Shown: positions 1-9,597, numbered from the stretch's first letter. The stretch: DNA of 64,000 bases from an uncultured Granulosicoccaceae bacterium (GCA_937958675.1 CALGND010000017.1:62001-126000), one strand, 5' to 3'. The notes: generated from the sequence alone by a model not told the origin. A program made the numbers and translations.

Positions 1-2
1 GC

Positions 3-79
3 TGGTAGGCGCGAGTGGATTCGAACCACCGACCCCCACCATGTCAAGGTGATGCTCTAACCAACTGAGCTACGCGCCT
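3..79 (-). tRNA. tRNA-Val (anticodon GAC)
   Basis: The reverse complement folds as a complete 77-nt tRNA. The acceptor stem AGGCGCG pairs with CGCGCCT, the D-arm contains AGCTCAGTTGG, the anticodon loop is centred on GAC, and the T-arm contains GGTTCGAATCC. The 3' CCA is encoded at positions 3-5. It reads valine GUC codons. It is divergent from thrS. Confidence 0.95.
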
Positions 80-198
80 GCCGTGGAAGCAATTGTACTA
101 CACTTGGCAGTCAGGATTACACCATGTGGCTCATTGTACGAGTCACCACTGAAAACCAGCGTGGCCTTGCGTAGGGGTCACGACACAGGAGATAACCC

Positions 199-2124
199 AT
201 GCCCCAGATTACTCTGCCCGATGGCAGCACTCGTCAGTTCGCCAATCCAGTATCGGTATTTGATGTGGCTGCCGATATCGGTCCAGGCCTTGCCAAAGCT
301 GCGCTTGCTGGTGTGGTTGATGGCACGCTCGTGGACGCCAGTCATATGATGGAAGCTGATGCAAGCCTTGCGATCGTGACTAACAAAAGCGAAGAAGCGT
401 TGCCATTGCTGCGTCACTCGTGTGCTCATTTAATGGGCCAAGCGGTAAAACAGTTATTCCCTGAGGCGCAGGTCACTATCGGGCCCGTTATCGAAGATGG
501 CTTCTTTTATGACTTTGCCTTTGAACGATCATTCACGCCAGAAGATCTCGAACTGATTGAAAAACGCATGAGCGAGCTTGCCTCGCAAGCTATAGCGATT
601 GAGCGTTCTACCTTGAGCCGTGATGATGCAGTGAAGTTTTTTACTGATATTGGCGAGCAATACAAAGCTGAAATCATCGCTGACATTCCTGCGGATGAAG
701 ACCTAAGCATTTACAAGCAAGGTGATTTTACGGATCTATGCCGTGGCCCCCATGTACCCAATACTGGGTACCTGAAAGCATTTAAGCTCACTAAAGTTGC
801 GGGAGCGTACTGGCGCGGTGATTCAAACAATGCGATGTTGCAGCGCATCTACGGTACTGCCTTTGCCGATAAAAAGGCTCTGAAAACCCATTTACATAAT
901 CAAGCTGAAGCTGAAAAACGCGATCATCGCAAAATAGGCAAGCAGCTAAATTTGTTCCACCTTCAAGAAGAAGCACCGGGGATGGTGTTTTGGCATCCGC
1001 GCGGCTGGGCTATTTACCAATCGATAGAGCAGTACATGCGCAAAATGCAGGGTGAAAAGGGTTATCAAGAGATCCGCACACCTCAAATAGTGGATATGTC
1101 CTTGTGGGAGCGCAGTGGTCATGCGGATAAATTTGCCGATGGCATGTTTTCCGTTATTACCGAAGATCGTCAACACGCGGTTAAGCCAATGAATTGCCCT
1201 TGCCACGTGCAGGTATTTAACCAAGGCCTAAAAAGCTACCGCGATTTGCCGTTGCGATTGGCAGAGTTTGGTTCGTGTCACCGTAATGAGATGTCAGGTG
1301 CCTTGCACGGCATTATGCGAGTGCGTGGCTTTACTCAGGACGATGGTCATATTTTTTGCACGGAAAACCAAATTCAGGAAGAAGTTGGTGAGTTCATTAA
1401 ATTCTTGCACGAGATATATAACGATTTTGGATTTACCGAGGTGATATACCGCTTATCTACTCGGCCGCCTCAGCGTGTGGGCAGCGACGAAAGTTGGGAT
1501 AAATCGGAAAAAGCGCTGGCCGAGGCGCTGGATGCCGCTGGTCTACCGTGGGAAGAGCTGCCAGGCGAGGGCGCGTTTTATGGCCCCAAAATCGAATTCT
1601 CGCTCAAAGATTGCATTGGTCGGGTGTGGCAATGCGGCACGATGCAGGTGGATTTCTCGATGCCAGGCCGTCTGGACGCGAGTTATATTGATGAAAACGG
1701 CGAAAAACAGGTGCCAGTTATGTTGCATCGAGCCATATTAGGGTCGTTCGAGCGGTTCATTGGCATCCTTATTGAGCATCACGAGGGCAAATTGCCACTT
1801 TGGTTAGCTCCAATTCAGGCTGTTGTCATGAATATTACGAATAAACAGGCTCCCTACGTTGAGAAAGCAGTCAAAGTGTTGCAAAATAGCGGGTTACGTA
1901 CCGAGGCAGATTGTCGGAACGAAAAAATCGGCTTTAAGATCCGGGAATGGACCTTGGAGCGCGTGCCCTATTTGTTGGTAGCGGGCGATCGAGAGGTCGA
2001 AAATAACCAATTAGCGGTGAGAACCCGCGACGGTAAAGATTTAGGTACCATCGATCTGGACAGTTTATCTGGCCGTTTGATGGACGAAGTGGCGTCACGT
2101 GGCGCGACTCAATTGGAGGAATAG
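199..2124 (+). CDS. thrS: Threonine--tRNA ligase
   Basis: Cytosolic class II aminoacyl-tRNA synthetase that charges tRNA-Thr with threonine. At 641 residues it matches the usual length of about 642. An N-terminal TGS domain (about residues 1-62) is followed by the editing domain, whose zinc-type HxxxH motif reads HSCAH near residue 73. The class II catalytic core carries CHRNE near residue 360 (motif 2 region) and MNCPCHVQ, a zinc-ligand region. A C-terminal anticodon-binding domain follows. An AGGAG ribosome site lies just upstream of the ATG. It heads the classic thrS-infC-rpmI-rplT-pheST-ihfA block, and infC starts only 2 bases after its stop. No convincing thrS-type operator could be read in the short leader. 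Confidence 0.98.
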   Translation: MPQITLPDGSTRQFANPVSVFDVAADIGPGLAKAALAGVVDGTLVDASHMMEADASLAIVTNKSEEALPLLRHSCAHLMGQAVKQLFPEAQVTIGPVIEDGFFYDFAFERSFTPEDLELIEKRMSELASQAIAIERSTLSRDDAVKFFTDIGEQYKAEIIADIPADEDLSIYKQGDFTDLCRGPHVPNTGYLKAFKLTKVAGAYWRGDSNNAMLQRIYGTAFADKKALKTHLHNQAEAEKRDHRKIGKQLNLFHLQEEAPGMVFWHPRGWAIYQSIEQYMRKMQGEKGYQEIRTPQIVDMSLWERSGHADKFADGMFSVITEDRQHAVKPMNCPCHVQVFNQGLKSYRDLPLRLAEFGSCHRNEMSGALHGIMRVRGFTQDDGHIFCTENQIQEEVGEFIKFLHEIYNDFGFTEVIYRLSTRPPQRVGSDESWDKSEKALAEALDAAGLPWEELPGEGAFYGPKIEFSLKDCIGRVWQCGTMQVDFSMPGRLDASYIDENGEKQVPVMLHRAILGSFERFIGILIEHHEGKLPLWLAPIQAVVMNITNKQAPYVEKAVKVLQNSGLRTEADCRNEKIGFKIREWTLERVPYLLVAGDREVENNQLAVRTRDGKDLGTIDLDSLSGRLMDEVASRGATQLEE

Positions 2125-2126
2125 GT

Positions 2127-2654
2127 ATTTCAGCGAAAGTAAATCGGAAGAACGAAGAGATTGATGTTCCCGAAGTTAGGCTCATTGGGGCCGATGGCGA
2201 GCAAGTTGGAGTGGTGTCATTAGAGGCCGCAAGAGCTCAAGCTCTTGAGTCTGCGCTTGATTTGGTCGAGATTTCACCCAATGCAGAACCGCCAGTCTGC
2301 AAGATCATGGATCATGGTCGCTTCAAGTTCGAAAACAACAAGAAGCAGCACTCTGCGAAGAAAAAGCAGAAAACGGTCCAGATAAAGGAGATAAAATTTC
2401 GTCCGGGCACGGAAGACGGCGACTACCAGGTCAAGTTACGTAACCTGGTAAAATTTTTAGAAAACGGCGACAAAACCAAAATCACCCTGCGTTTTCGCGG
2501 CCGTGAGATGGCGCACCGAGAGCTTGGAGCGCAGCTACTCAAGCGAGTAGAGGCAGACCTAAGCGAACTAGCCGTTGTTGAGCAATTTCCGAAGTTGGAA
2601 GGCCGGCAAATGGTTATGGTGATGGCCCCCAGAAAGAATTTGCCAACGAAGTAG
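2127..2654 (+). CDS. infC: Translation initiation factor IF-3, AUU start codon
   Basis: Binds the 30S subunit, prevents premature 50S joining and proofreads start codons. The conserved core is plain: [33 protein letters not shown] and [18 protein letters not shown] at 2211 would drop the N-terminal strand. Extending upstream in frame gives [13 protein letters not shown], which matches IF-3, and reaches an ATT at 2127-2129. That ATT lies 6 bases after a strong GGAGGA at 2115-2120. The result is 175 residues, a normal IF-3 length. ATT starts are known for infC in Gammaproteobacteria and allow IF-3 to repress its own translation. I infer the same here. The gene begins 2 bases after the thrS stop. 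Confidence 0.95.
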   Translation: MSAKVNRKNEEIDVPEVRLIGADGEQVGVVSLEAARAQALESALDLVEISPNAEPPVCKIMDHGRFKFENNKKQHSAKKKQKTVQIKEIKFRPGTEDGDYQVKLRNLVKFLENGDKTKITLRFRGREMAHRELGAQLLKRVEADLSELAVVEQFPKLEGRQMVMVMAPRKNLPTK

Positions 2655-2655
2655 T

Positions 2656-2719
2656 GTCATTCCCGCATCGGCGGGAATCCATCTTAAATCAAGCATGGAT
2701 CCCCGCTTGCGCGGGGATG
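2656..2719. repeat. Dispersed palindromic repeat, copy A (two hairpins)
   Basis: Two perfect hairpins lie side by side just after the infC stop. ATTCCCGC/GCGGGAAT is at 2659-2678 and ATCCCCGC/GCGGGGAT at 2699-2718, each with a four-base loop. Related copies occur at 3483, 7754, 14485, 38343, 38757 and 39570. It resembles a REP-type or small non-autonomous element. Confidence 0.8.
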
Positions 2720-2806
2720 CAACAGAACGCGGAATGATAGCGGACTGAGTTAGCAGACAAAGCAGTAAAGAAAGGTTAGTATTCGCAGCCTGGTTGGTTG
2801 GCACCG

Positions 2807-2828
2807 TTTGGTGTCATGCCACACCAAG
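2807..2828 (+). promoter_or_regulatory. Hairpin in the infC-rpmI intercistronic leader, possible L20 operator
   Basis: A perfect 7-bp inverted repeat (TTGGTGT, six-base loop, ACACCAA) lies in an unusually long 247-base gap between infC and rpmI. In E. coli, ribosomal protein L20 represses rpmI-rplT by binding structured mRNA in this same place. The position fits that role. The identity of this hairpin as the L20 site is inference, because no consensus could be aligned. Confidence 0.35.
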
Positions 2829-2901
2829 CCTTTATAACCGAGCAAGCGTACAGACACTATGACGCCGCCGGTATTTACATTCACTCATTAGGAGTCAAAC
2901 A

Positions 2902-3108
2902 GTGTCCGGTAATAAGCAAAAATCCGTAAGCGGAGCCGCTAAGCGGTTTAAACGCACGGGCTCAGGCGGTTTCAAACGCAAGAGCGCGCATATGCGTCAT
3001 ATCCTCACCAAAAAAAGCACCAAGCGAAAGCGCCATTTACGTGGCAGCTCTATGGTCCACGAATCTGATGTCGTGCTGATCAAACGCATGTTGCCCAATA
3101 ATCGCTAG
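2902..3108 (+). CDS. rpmI: 50S ribosomal protein L35
   Basis: A small, very basic large-subunit protein of 68 residues. Diagnostic segments are [15 protein letters not shown] near the start and [16 protein letters not shown] in the middle, ending in the family-typical LPxxR-like tail (MLPNNR). The start is GTG at 2902, placed 7 bases after TTAGGAG. No closer ATG would keep the AAKRFK segment. Read through into rplT 12 bases later indicates one transcript. The long leader before it carries repeat copy A and a hairpin. Confidence 0.97.
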   Translation: MSGNKQKSVSGAAKRFKRTGSGGFKRKSAHMRHILTKKSTKRKRHLRGSSMVHESDVVLIKRMLPNNR

Positions 3109-3120
3109 GAGAGAGACGCA

Positions 3121-3477
3121 ATGCCAAGAGTAAAAAGAGGCGTAACCGCTCGCGCCAGCCATAAAAAAGTACTTAAAAAAGCCAAAGGTTATCGTGGTGC
3201 ACGTAGTCGTGTATTTCGTGTAGCTAAACAAGCTGTCACTAAAGCGGGGCAGTATGCCTATCGCGATCGCAAGGCCAAGAAGCGTATTTTTCGCCGCCTG
3301 TGGATCGCTCGTATCAACGCTGCCTCTCGTGAGTGCGGTCTTTCTTACAGCCAGCTAATGCTTGGCCTAAAGAAAGCGGAAATCGATATTGATCGTAAAA
3401 TGTTGGCAGACCTAGCAATCGCTGACGCGCCGGCATTTGGTGCGATTGTAGAGAAGGCGAAAGCTAGCTTGGCTTAG
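3121..3477 (+). CDS. rplT: 50S ribosomal protein L20
   Basis: Early assembly protein of the 50S subunit, 118 residues as usual. It begins [19 protein letters not shown] and continues with the conserved [19 protein letters not shown] and [11 protein letters not shown] stretches. A GGAGAGA ribosome site lies just upstream. In enteric relatives it is also the autogenous repressor of rpmI-rplT. It is followed by repeat copy B and a terminator-like hairpin, which separate it from pheST. Confidence 0.98.
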   Translation: MPRVKRGVTARASHKKVLKKAKGYRGARSRVFRVAKQAVTKAGQYAYRDRKAKKRIFRRLWIARINAASRECGLSYSQLMLGLKKAEIDIDRKMLADLAIADAPAFGAIVEKAKASLA

Positions 3478-3482
3478 CACCT

Positions 3483-3542
3483 TGGTCGTTCCCGCGAAAG
3501 CGGGAACCCATGTACGCTGGACCACCGCCTACGCGGGACGAC
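3483..3542. repeat. Dispersed palindromic repeat, copy B
   Basis: A perfect hairpin GTTCCCGC-gaaa-GCGGGAAC (3488-3507) begins six bases after the rplT stop. It is followed by a decayed second half with the shared GGACCACCGCCT core. The second half matches copies F and G better than copy A. Confidence 0.75.
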
Positions 3543-3578
3543 AAAGGGGAAGGGCATCGCTGCCTTTCCCCTTTTTTT
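3543..3578 (+). terminator. Rho-independent terminator or attenuator ahead of pheST
   Basis: A 13-bp stem (3543-3555 with 3562-3574, one G-U pair) has a six-base loop and runs into seven T residues (3572-3578). It lies between rplT and pheS. In E. coli this gap holds the pheM leader and attenuator. No Phe-rich leader ORF is visible here, so simple or partial termination is the safer reading. Confidence 0.75.
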
Positions 3579-3622
3579 GTGCATAACAATATACTGTCTC
3601 AAAACACACTGAAAAGACCATC

Positions 3623-4612
3623 ATGTCACTTGATCTCGACTCATTGCTAACTGACGCTCAAGCGATGATTGCCAACGCCGACTCCCTCGATCAACTTGAA
3701 GCTGCCCGTGTGGAATTGCTTGGCAAGAAAGGGCGCTTAACGAATACGCTCAAATCGATTGGGCAGTTGCCTAAAGAGGAAAAGCCTGCAGCCGGCCAAG
3801 CAGTCAATAAGACAAAGCAAGCGGTGCAAAGCTTGTTCGATGAGCGCTTGAGCACTCTTGAGAACTCCGACTTGCAAAAAAAGCTGGCTGAAGACGCGTT
3901 GGATTTTAGTTTGCCAGCACGTGCTGCCATGAGCGGAGGCTTGCATCCAATCACCATGACCATCGAACGTATCAATGCCTTGTTTGGCCAGATGGGTTTT
4001 GATGTCGCACTTGGCCCTGAGGTGGAAGATGATTATCACAACTTTGAGGCCTTAAATATTCCGGAGCATCATCCGGCGCGTGCAATGCACGATACCTTTT
4101 ATTTTGATGCCAGCCGATTGCTGCGCACACACACCTCGTCTGTGCAAATACGGTTTATGAAGGAAAACCCACCGCCGTTGCGTGTTATAGCGCCTGGGCG
4201 TGTGTATCGCTGCGACTCCGATCAAACTCACTCGCCGATGTTTCATCAAGTCGAAGGTTTATTGGTTGATAAACAAGTGGGCTTGTCTGATTTGATGGGC
4301 CACCTTGAAGGGTTTCTAAAGCTGTTCTTTGATCAAGATGATTGCGAAATCCGTTTTCGCCCGTCGTACTTTCCGTTTACTGAACCGTCAACCGAGGTGG
4401 ATATCCGCATTGGCGGTGGCTCGTGGATGGAAGTCTTGGGTTCCGGCATCGTACATCCTGCTGTGTTTCGTTCTGTTGGCATTGATACAGAACAATTTAG
4501 TGGGTATGCATTTGGAATGGGCGTAGAACGCCTTGCCATGTTGCGTTACGGGGTTAAAGATTTACGACAATTTTTTGAAAACGATATGCGTTTTCTGCAA
4601 CAGTTTCACTAA
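3623..4612 (+). CDS. pheS: Phenylalanine--tRNA ligase alpha subunit
   Basis: Catalytic alpha subunit of the (alpha-beta)2 class II PheRS; 329 residues against about 327 in E. coli. An N-terminal coiled-coil tRNA-binding arm covers roughly residues 1-90. The catalytic core follows with [12 protein letters not shown], the motif 2 region ([21 protein letters not shown]), [12 protein letters not shown] and the C-terminal motif 3, [13 protein letters not shown]. pheT starts 12 bases downstream, so the subunits are co-expressed. Confidence 0.98.
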   Translation: MSLDLDSLLTDAQAMIANADSLDQLEAARVELLGKKGRLTNTLKSIGQLPKEEKPAAGQAVNKTKQAVQSLFDERLSTLENSDLQKKLAEDALDFSLPARAAMSGGLHPITMTIERINALFGQMGFDVALGPEVEDDYHNFEALNIPEHHPARAMHDTFYFDASRLLRTHTSSVQIRFMKENPPPLRVIAPGRVYRCDSDQTHSPMFHQVEGLLVDKQVGLSDLMGHLEGFLKLFFDQDDCEIRFRPSYFPFTEPSTEVDIRIGGGSWMEVLGSGIVHPAVFRSVGIDTEQFSGYAFGMGVERLAMLRYGVKDLRQFFENDMRFLQQFH

Positions 4613-4624
4613 GCGAGCGGCATT

Positions 4625-7066
4625 ATGAAGATCAGTGAAAAATGGTTGCGTGAATGGATCAACCCACCGGTTGAGGCTAACGAGTTAGCAGAGCAACTCA
4701 CATCCATGGGTTTGGAAGTGGATGAAGTCAGTTCGCTCGCGCCTGCGATGAGCGATACCGTGGTTGCGCGTATCGAGAACGTAAAGCCCCACCCTGATGC
4801 TGATAGATTACGTATTTGCGAAGTCGATAACGGCACAGCGGAGCTTATACAGATTGTCTGTGGTGCTCCTAATGTGCGCAGGCAAATGGTGACAGTTCTG
4901 GCTAACGTTGGCTCAACAATGCCCGATGGTAGCAAGCTTAAAAAAGCTAAGTTACGCGGAGTAGAGTCGTTTGGCATGTTGTGCTCGTCTGCAGAGCTTG
5001 GATTGTCAGAACAAAGCGATGGATTGATCGAGTTGCCAGATAATGCGCCGGTAGGTGATGACTTAATGTCATACCTTGAGCTTGACGATAACGTGCTTGA
5101 AATTGAACTCACCCCTAACAGGGGTGATTGCTTAAGCGTACGTGGCATCGCCCGCGACCTTAGTGCTCGTAATAATATGCCGTTGCAGCTGCACGAAATT
5201 ACTGAAATACCGGCTGCCCACCAAGATGTGCAAAACGTTAATCTTGCACCGTCTTCTGCGTGTGTACGTTATGTGGGACGTGTGTTTAATAGCGTTAATG
5301 TATCTGGCGCAACGCCCGTTTGGATGACAGAACGTTTGCGACGTAGCGGTGTTCGTTCGATAAATCCAGCGGTTGATATCACCAACTATGTCATGCTTGA
5401 GATAGGCCAGCCGATGCATGCATTTGATTTAGATAAAGTGCAGGGTGCGATTCAAGTTCGTTTATCAGTGGAAGGCGAAAAAGTTGAATTACTTGATGGC
5501 CGTGAAGTTTCCCTTGATGGCAACACCACTGTTATCGCTGATGATAGTGGTGCTATTGGTATTGCCGGTATCATGGGTGGCTCTACTACCGCTGTTGATG
5601 AAAACACTACTCGAGTATTTTTAGAAAGCGCACTATTTTTACCAGAGCGTATCGCGGGTAAGCCGCGACACTACTCTTCGCATACTGAATCCTCGCATCG
5701 CTTTGAGCGCGGAGTTGATCCTGCGCTACAACGCGAAGCGATGGAATACGCAACGGGTTTGATGGTTAATCTTACTGGCGGCAAACCCGGGCAAGTACGT
5801 GATTGGCAAGATAAGCCTCGTATGCCTGGTGGCGAGCCAGTGTTGCTACGCAAGGCTCGCTTAAATAGTTTGCTAGGTGTAGAGGTGCCTGACAACACCT
5901 GCGAGCAAATTTTTGGCAGCTTGGGTATTGATTGTCAAAAGGATCCTGCTGGCTGGACGCTCAGCCCGCCATCGTATCGATATGATCTACGTATCGAGGA
6001 AGATTTTGTCGAAGAGATCGGTCGTGTTTATGGTTTCGATAACATACCTCGCACGTCTCCAGCGCATAACCCAGTGTTTCGAGCAGTGCCAGAAAATCGC
6101 GTTAAACCAATCGCGATAAAGCAGCTGTTAGCGAACCGCGGCTTCCAAGAAGTCGTCACCTATAGTTTTGTAGAAGAGCGGCAACAATCTGCGTTGCGTG
6201 CAGACCTCATCCCATTGGCACTGGCTAACCCTATCTCTGCAGATATGTCGGTGATGCGCACAACCTTGTTGGGTGGTTTGCTGAACGTAGTACGACACAA
6301 CCAAAGCAGACAGTGGCAGTCAATGAAGTTGTTTGAAACCGGCTTGCGATTTTTGCCTACCAACGATCGATCAGTTGACGCGCTAGACCACTATCTTGAC
6401 GCTTCGCATGGTGATGATCTGCAAATCGATCAAACCATTGTGCAACAACAAATGCTGGCAGGCGTTGTGGTCGGTGATGCTCACCCTGAAAATTGGAACA
6501 CGAATGCAATCGAGCTCGACTTCTTTGATCTGAAAGCTGATCTGGATGCGTTATTTGCGCTGGCCAATGGCAACACGCTCGAATACACCCGTACAGACCT
6601 GAAAACCCTTCACCCAGGCCAGAGTGCCGGTTTGATGTCTAACGGAGTGTTGGTGGGCTATATAGGCCGTCTGAACCCCGAGGTTCAGAAAACCCTGGAT
6701 CTGTCGCAATCTCCAGTGGTGTTCGAGGTTTCTCTGGCGGCGTTATCAGAAGCCAAAGTGCCTCAATTAGAGCCAGTTTCGCGCTTTCCCAGTGTGCGAC
6801 GCGATATCGCGCTGCTGGTGGATGAATCGGTCACTAATCAAGCAATTATCGATTGCATTCAGCAACATGGGCCTGATTTTTTGAGATCTGTTCGTACCTT
6901 TGACGTTTATGTCGGTGAAAAGATCGAAAAAGGTAAAAAAAGCATAGCCTTAGGCTTGATTATGCAAGAAAGTTCGCGCACTCTGGAGGAGGCGGAAGTC
7001 GAAAAAGTGATGTCCGCTATTGTGGCATCAGCTGCACGGGAACTCGGAGCAGTGTTGAGGGTGTGA
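4625..7066 (+). CDS. pheT: Phenylalanine--tRNA ligase beta subunit
   Basis: Beta subunit of PheRS, 813 residues (E. coli 795). An N-terminal EMAP/Trbp-like tRNA-binding domain (about 40-150, with KPHPDADRLRICEVD) comes first. Next are the B3/B4 editing domain (ELTPNRGDCLSVRGIARDLSA) and the B5 domain. The catalytic-like fold follows, with a C-terminal ferredoxin-fold anticodon-binding domain (VSRFPSVRRDIALLVD near residue 720). Editing of misacylated Tyr-tRNA-Phe is known for the family. It forms an operon with pheS. Confidence 0.98.
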   Translation: MKISEKWLREWINPPVEANELAEQLTSMGLEVDEVSSLAPAMSDTVVARIENVKPHPDADRLRICEVDNGTAELIQIVCGAPNVRRQMVTVLANVGSTMPDGSKLKKAKLRGVESFGMLCSSAELGLSEQSDGLIELPDNAPVGDDLMSYLELDDNVLEIELTPNRGDCLSVRGIARDLSARNNMPLQLHEITEIPAAHQDVQNVNLAPSSACVRYVGRVFNSVNVSGATPVWMTERLRRSGVRSINPAVDITNYVMLEIGQPMHAFDLDKVQGAIQVRLSVEGEKVELLDGREVSLDGNTTVIADDSGAIGIAGIMGGSTTAVDENTTRVFLESALFLPERIAGKPRHYSSHTESSHRFERGVDPALQREAMEYATGLMVNLTGGKPGQVRDWQDKPRMPGGEPVLLRKARLNSLLGVEVPDNTCEQIFGSLGIDCQKDPAGWTLSPPSYRYDLRIEEDFVEEIGRVYGFDNIPRTSPAHNPVFRAVPENRVKPIAIKQLLANRGFQEVVTYSFVEERQQSALRADLIPLALANPISADMSVMRTTLLGGLLNVVRHNQSRQWQSMKLFETGLRFLPTNDRSVDALDHYLDASHGDDLQIDQTIVQQQMLAGVVVGDAHPENWNTNAIELDFFDLKADLDALFALANGNTLEYTRTDLKTLHPGQSAGLMSNGVLVGYIGRLNPEVQKTLDLSQSPVVFEVSLAALSEAKVPQLEPVSRFPSVRRDIALLVDESVTNQAIIDCIQQHGPDFLRSVRTFDVYVGEKIEKGKKSIALGLIMQESSRTLEEAEVEKVMSAIVASAARELGAVLRV

Positions 7067-7113
7067 AGTTGCAGTGGTTTGATACTGGGTTTGTATAGCG
7101 GGATTGTATTGAA

Positions 7114-7416
7114 ATGGCATTAACTAAAGCGGCGATGGCCGAAATGTTGTTTGATGAGCTTGGCCTCAACAAACGGGAAGCCAAAGAATTCGTTGAGCAA
7201 TTCTTTGAAGAAGTTCGAGTTGCTCTAGAAGCAGGGCACGACGTAAAGTTGTCGGGGTTTGGTAACTTTGTTTTACGAAACAAAGACGAACGGCCTGGTC
7301 GTAATCCAAAAACTGGAGAAGAAATCCCGATTTCTGCTCGTCGTGTTGTAACATTCAGGCCTGGTCAGAAACTAAAGGCACGCGTAGAAGCTTATGCTGG
7401 AACTCAGCAACAATAA
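7114..7416 (+). CDS. ihfA: Integration host factor alpha subunit
   Basis: DNA-bending nucleoid protein that pairs with IhfB; 100 residues. The HU/IHF signature is intact: [25 protein letters not shown] includes the beta-ribbon arm whose proline intercalates into the minor groove. [33 protein letters not shown] is the alpha-type N-terminus. Placement after pheT is classic for ihfA rather than ihfB. The last 23 bases overlap the MerR-like gene that follows. Confidence 0.97.
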   Translation: MALTKAAMAEMLFDELGLNKREAKEFVEQFFEEVRVALEAGHDVKLSGFGNFVLRNKDERPGRNPKTGEEIPISARRVVTFRPGQKLKARVEAYAGTQQQ

Positions 7417-7753
7417 CGAACTCCCTACGATCCCAAGCAAACGCTACTTCACGATTGGTGAGGTCAGCGAGCTTTGCCAAGTAAAACCCCACGTTTTACG
7501 CTACTGGGAGCAAGAATTCCCAGATCTAGAGCCCATCAAACGTCGCGGTAATCGCCGCTACTATCAGCGCCAAGATGTCATGCTTATTCGGCAAATCCGT
7601 GGCCTGTTGTATCAAGAAGGCTACACAATCGGTGGTGCACGGCAGCATTTAGCGGGCGATGCAGTCAAAGACGACAACTCGCAATCTACTCAACTTATGA
7701 AGCAGTTGCGTACAGAACTCGAAGACGTCCTACGTATTTTACGCGCAAGCTAG
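7394..7753 (+). CDS. MerR-family transcriptional regulator
   Basis: A 119-residue winged-helix regulator. The MerR DNA-binding domain spans about residues 15-85 ([49 protein letters not shown]). A short C-terminal helix follows, with no recognisable effector domain or cysteine metal site. It overlaps ihfA by 23 bases in another frame, so it is probably translated by coupling. An equivalent small MerR gene follows ihfA, ahead of tRNA-Pro, in many Pseudomonas-like genomes. Its targets are not known to me. Confidence 0.9.
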   Translation: MLELSNNNELPTIPSKRYFTIGEVSELCQVKPHVLRYWEQEFPDLEPIKRRGNRRYYQRQDVMLIRQIRGLLYQEGYTIGGARQHLAGDAVKDDNSQSTQLMKQLRTELEDVLRILRAS

Positions 7754-7800
7754 TCATCCTCGCGAAGATTAGTCATCCCCGTGAAGGCGGGGATCCATCG
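7754..7800. repeat. Dispersed palindromic repeat, copy C
   Basis: It starts immediately after the MerR-like stop codon with a broken unit (TCATCCTCGCGAAGAT). An intact hairpin ATCCCCG/CGGGGAT follows at 7775-7794, within the shared GTCATCCCC...GGGGATCCAT frame. The following 166 bases before tRNA-Pro show no gene. Confidence 0.7.
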
Positions 7801-7966
7801 CCCCGGATTCGCTAGTACCCCCCGCAAGAAGAGCCTACATCCAGCGTAGTAAGTGCCCTTTAGAATACGCGCCCTCGTCGGGACGCCAAAAATATCATCC
7901 TTGCCTATTTCGGTTTAAGTTTTCCTTTTTTTCAACTGGTTATCGGTTATGCTTTGCAGCTTCTGG

Positions 7967-8043
<77 letters not shown>

Positions 8044-8233
8044 GTCCTATGCTTAGTTTTTCTAGCCATTCACCTACTCATTATTCTTTACATCGTTAGG
8101 TTCTCTCTTTGCATCGATGGGTTTTTCGCGCACCTATTGTGAAGTGTTTCTCACTTTATATTTGACCCCGCTCTCAAGCTCAATTTTAGTAGGTCACGTA
8201 ACTCATTGAATTTAAAAGTCTAATTCTGTTTTT

Positions 8234-8262
8234 TTGACGCGCACGAGATTGTAGGGTGTACT
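8234..8262 (+). promoter_or_regulatory. Candidate sigma-70 promoter in the 8044-8353 gene-free stretch
   Basis: TTGACG (8234-8239) and TGTACT (8257-8262) are separated by exactly 17 bases, about 90 bases upstream of the next start codon. The rest of the 310-base stretch after tRNA-Pro is AT-rich and shows no gene or strong terminator. The -10 match is moderate. Confidence 0.4.
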
Positions 8263-8353
8263 GAGAGGGTTAAGGCGTATTAAATTGCTTAATCATTTCT
8301 CAAAACGGCCGATTACTGGGGGAGAGTAAAAAGCAGTGTACCGGAGTAAGACC

Positions 8354-9481
8354 ATGCAGCCAGACGAGCTTTCCTTAGCCGTCAAGAACGTAGTCGATGT
8401 ACTGAACAAGTCTGATTTGCTGTCAGCTGTTCGTCAATACCGCGCGTCTAAAAGCGATGAAATTGCTGTGGCCTCGGCCCGGCTTGGTCATGCTGGTGCT
8501 GTGCTTATGGAAGGCATGGAAAAATTTTCGGAAAATGAAAAACAAGTAGCGCGGTGTCTTCATTTGGACGGTATGGCCACTCCTGGTTATTGGCAAGCAT
8601 TATTAATGACGGCAGGAGACGAAAAGAAAAAAGCGGCTGAGCTTGTACAACTGTATAGCCGAGTTATGTTTGCTAACAGTCATCTACCAAATTTGGTGAA
8701 ATTGCTGGGTTCGGTTAAAGCGCCGGTCGCTACAAATGCTGCGGCCAACAGCGTTACAGCGCCTATTGCCGCACCGTTGTCTGCAATTGAAGGTGGGTTA
8801 ACCATACAACTAACGGATGCTGGTGAACGTGCTGCTGATCCTGATCGCATTGCCCGCTCCATTGATGGTGTTGACATGCTTTATTCAGCGTGCGCCAGCA
8901 TTGCTCGAAAACCTGCGATGGATTTGGCTTTGGTACGCATCGACGGTACAACAAACAGAGACCTGCACTTCATTGGTGAAAAAGACAGCATCTCTGCTGT
9001 ATGGGCTGTTATTCAATCGATTCCTAACGCTTTAAACGAAATTGACCCTGAAGGTGATATCGATTTAAACCAAGTGGTTTCAACGTTACCGATTTTCCAA
9101 GATCTTACAACCTTAGCTAAGCTGGGTACGTTTAGTGATTCTGATTTGAACGATATTCGCGAGACCATGCATCAAGGTGCATTGTTGACGCTTGAGAGTG
9201 GCGTAGTGTTGGTGGAGCCAAATACTAGGCCAGCAGCGTCTCAGCTCAATGGAAATGAAGCAATAGCTCTAGGCAACTCAGGTGCGGCTATTCCTGCGGC
9301 GATGGCCGGTGACGGAGTAGAACGAGACGAGCACTACGAAAACTACCTGAAAGAACGTGAAGCCATGCAGCGCAACAGCGCAGCTGACCCAATTGCGAGC
9401 AGTGGCATGAATGAACAGGAAAAGCTCGACGCTGTGGATGATCTTCTGAGGAATCTTGGTCGCAGCAGAGGCGACGCTTAA
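8354..9481 (+). CDS. Unrecognised hypothetical protein
   Basis: A 375-residue soluble protein with no signal peptide or membrane segment. I do not recognise the family. The N-terminal 110 residues look all-helical and charged. An alanine-rich linker follows (about 112-145, VATNAAANSVTAPIAAP), then a mixed alpha/beta part. The acidic C-terminus has a charged helix (DEHYENYLKEREAMQ). The ATG at 8354 was chosen over a GTG at 8336 because GGAG at 8343-8346 is correctly spaced for the ATG. It is a single gene between tRNA-Pro and tRNA-Asn, with its own candidate promoter. Codon use resembles the neighbours, so a recent import is not evident. Confidence 0.75.
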   Translation: MQPDELSLAVKNVVDVLNKSDLLSAVRQYRASKSDEIAVASARLGHAGAVLMEGMEKFSENEKQVARCLHLDGMATPGYWQALLMTAGDEKKKAAELVQLYSRVMFANSHLPNLVKLLGSVKAPVATNAAANSVTAPIAAPLSAIEGGLTIQLTDAGERAADPDRIARSIDGVDMLYSACASIARKPAMDLALVRIDGTTNRDLHFIGEKDSISAVWAVIQSIPNALNEIDPEGDIDLNQVVSTLPIFQDLTTLAKLGTFSDSDLNDIRETMHQGALLTLESGVVLVEPNTRPAASQLNGNEAIALGNSGAAIPAAMAGDGVERDEHYENYLKEREAMQRNSAADPIASSGMNEQEKLDAVDDLLRNLGRSRGDA

Positions 9482-9521
9482 GCTTCGGAGTTGCTTCGAA
9501 ACTAATTTCAAAGACAGTAAA

Positions 9522-9597
9522 TGGCTCCCCGGGACGGACTCGAACCGCCGACCCAATGATTAACAGTCATTTGCTCTACCAACTGAGCTACCGGGGA
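9522..9597 (-). tRNA. tRNA-Asn (anticodon GTT)
   Basis: The reverse complement gives a full 76-nt cloverleaf with acceptor TCCCCGG/CCGGGGA. The D-arm is AGCTCAGTTGGTAGAGC, the anticodon loop reads CTGTTAA with anticodon GTT, the T-arm contains GGTTCGAGTCC, and CCA is encoded. It is convergent with the hypothetical gene and divergent from uvrB. Confidence 0.95.

Noticed and set aside
4609..5148. Minus-strand open frame of 179 codons inside pheT
   Set aside because: It lies wholly antisense to a well-conserved gene, has a Ser/Thr-rich low-complexity product and no ribosome site; a shadow frame.
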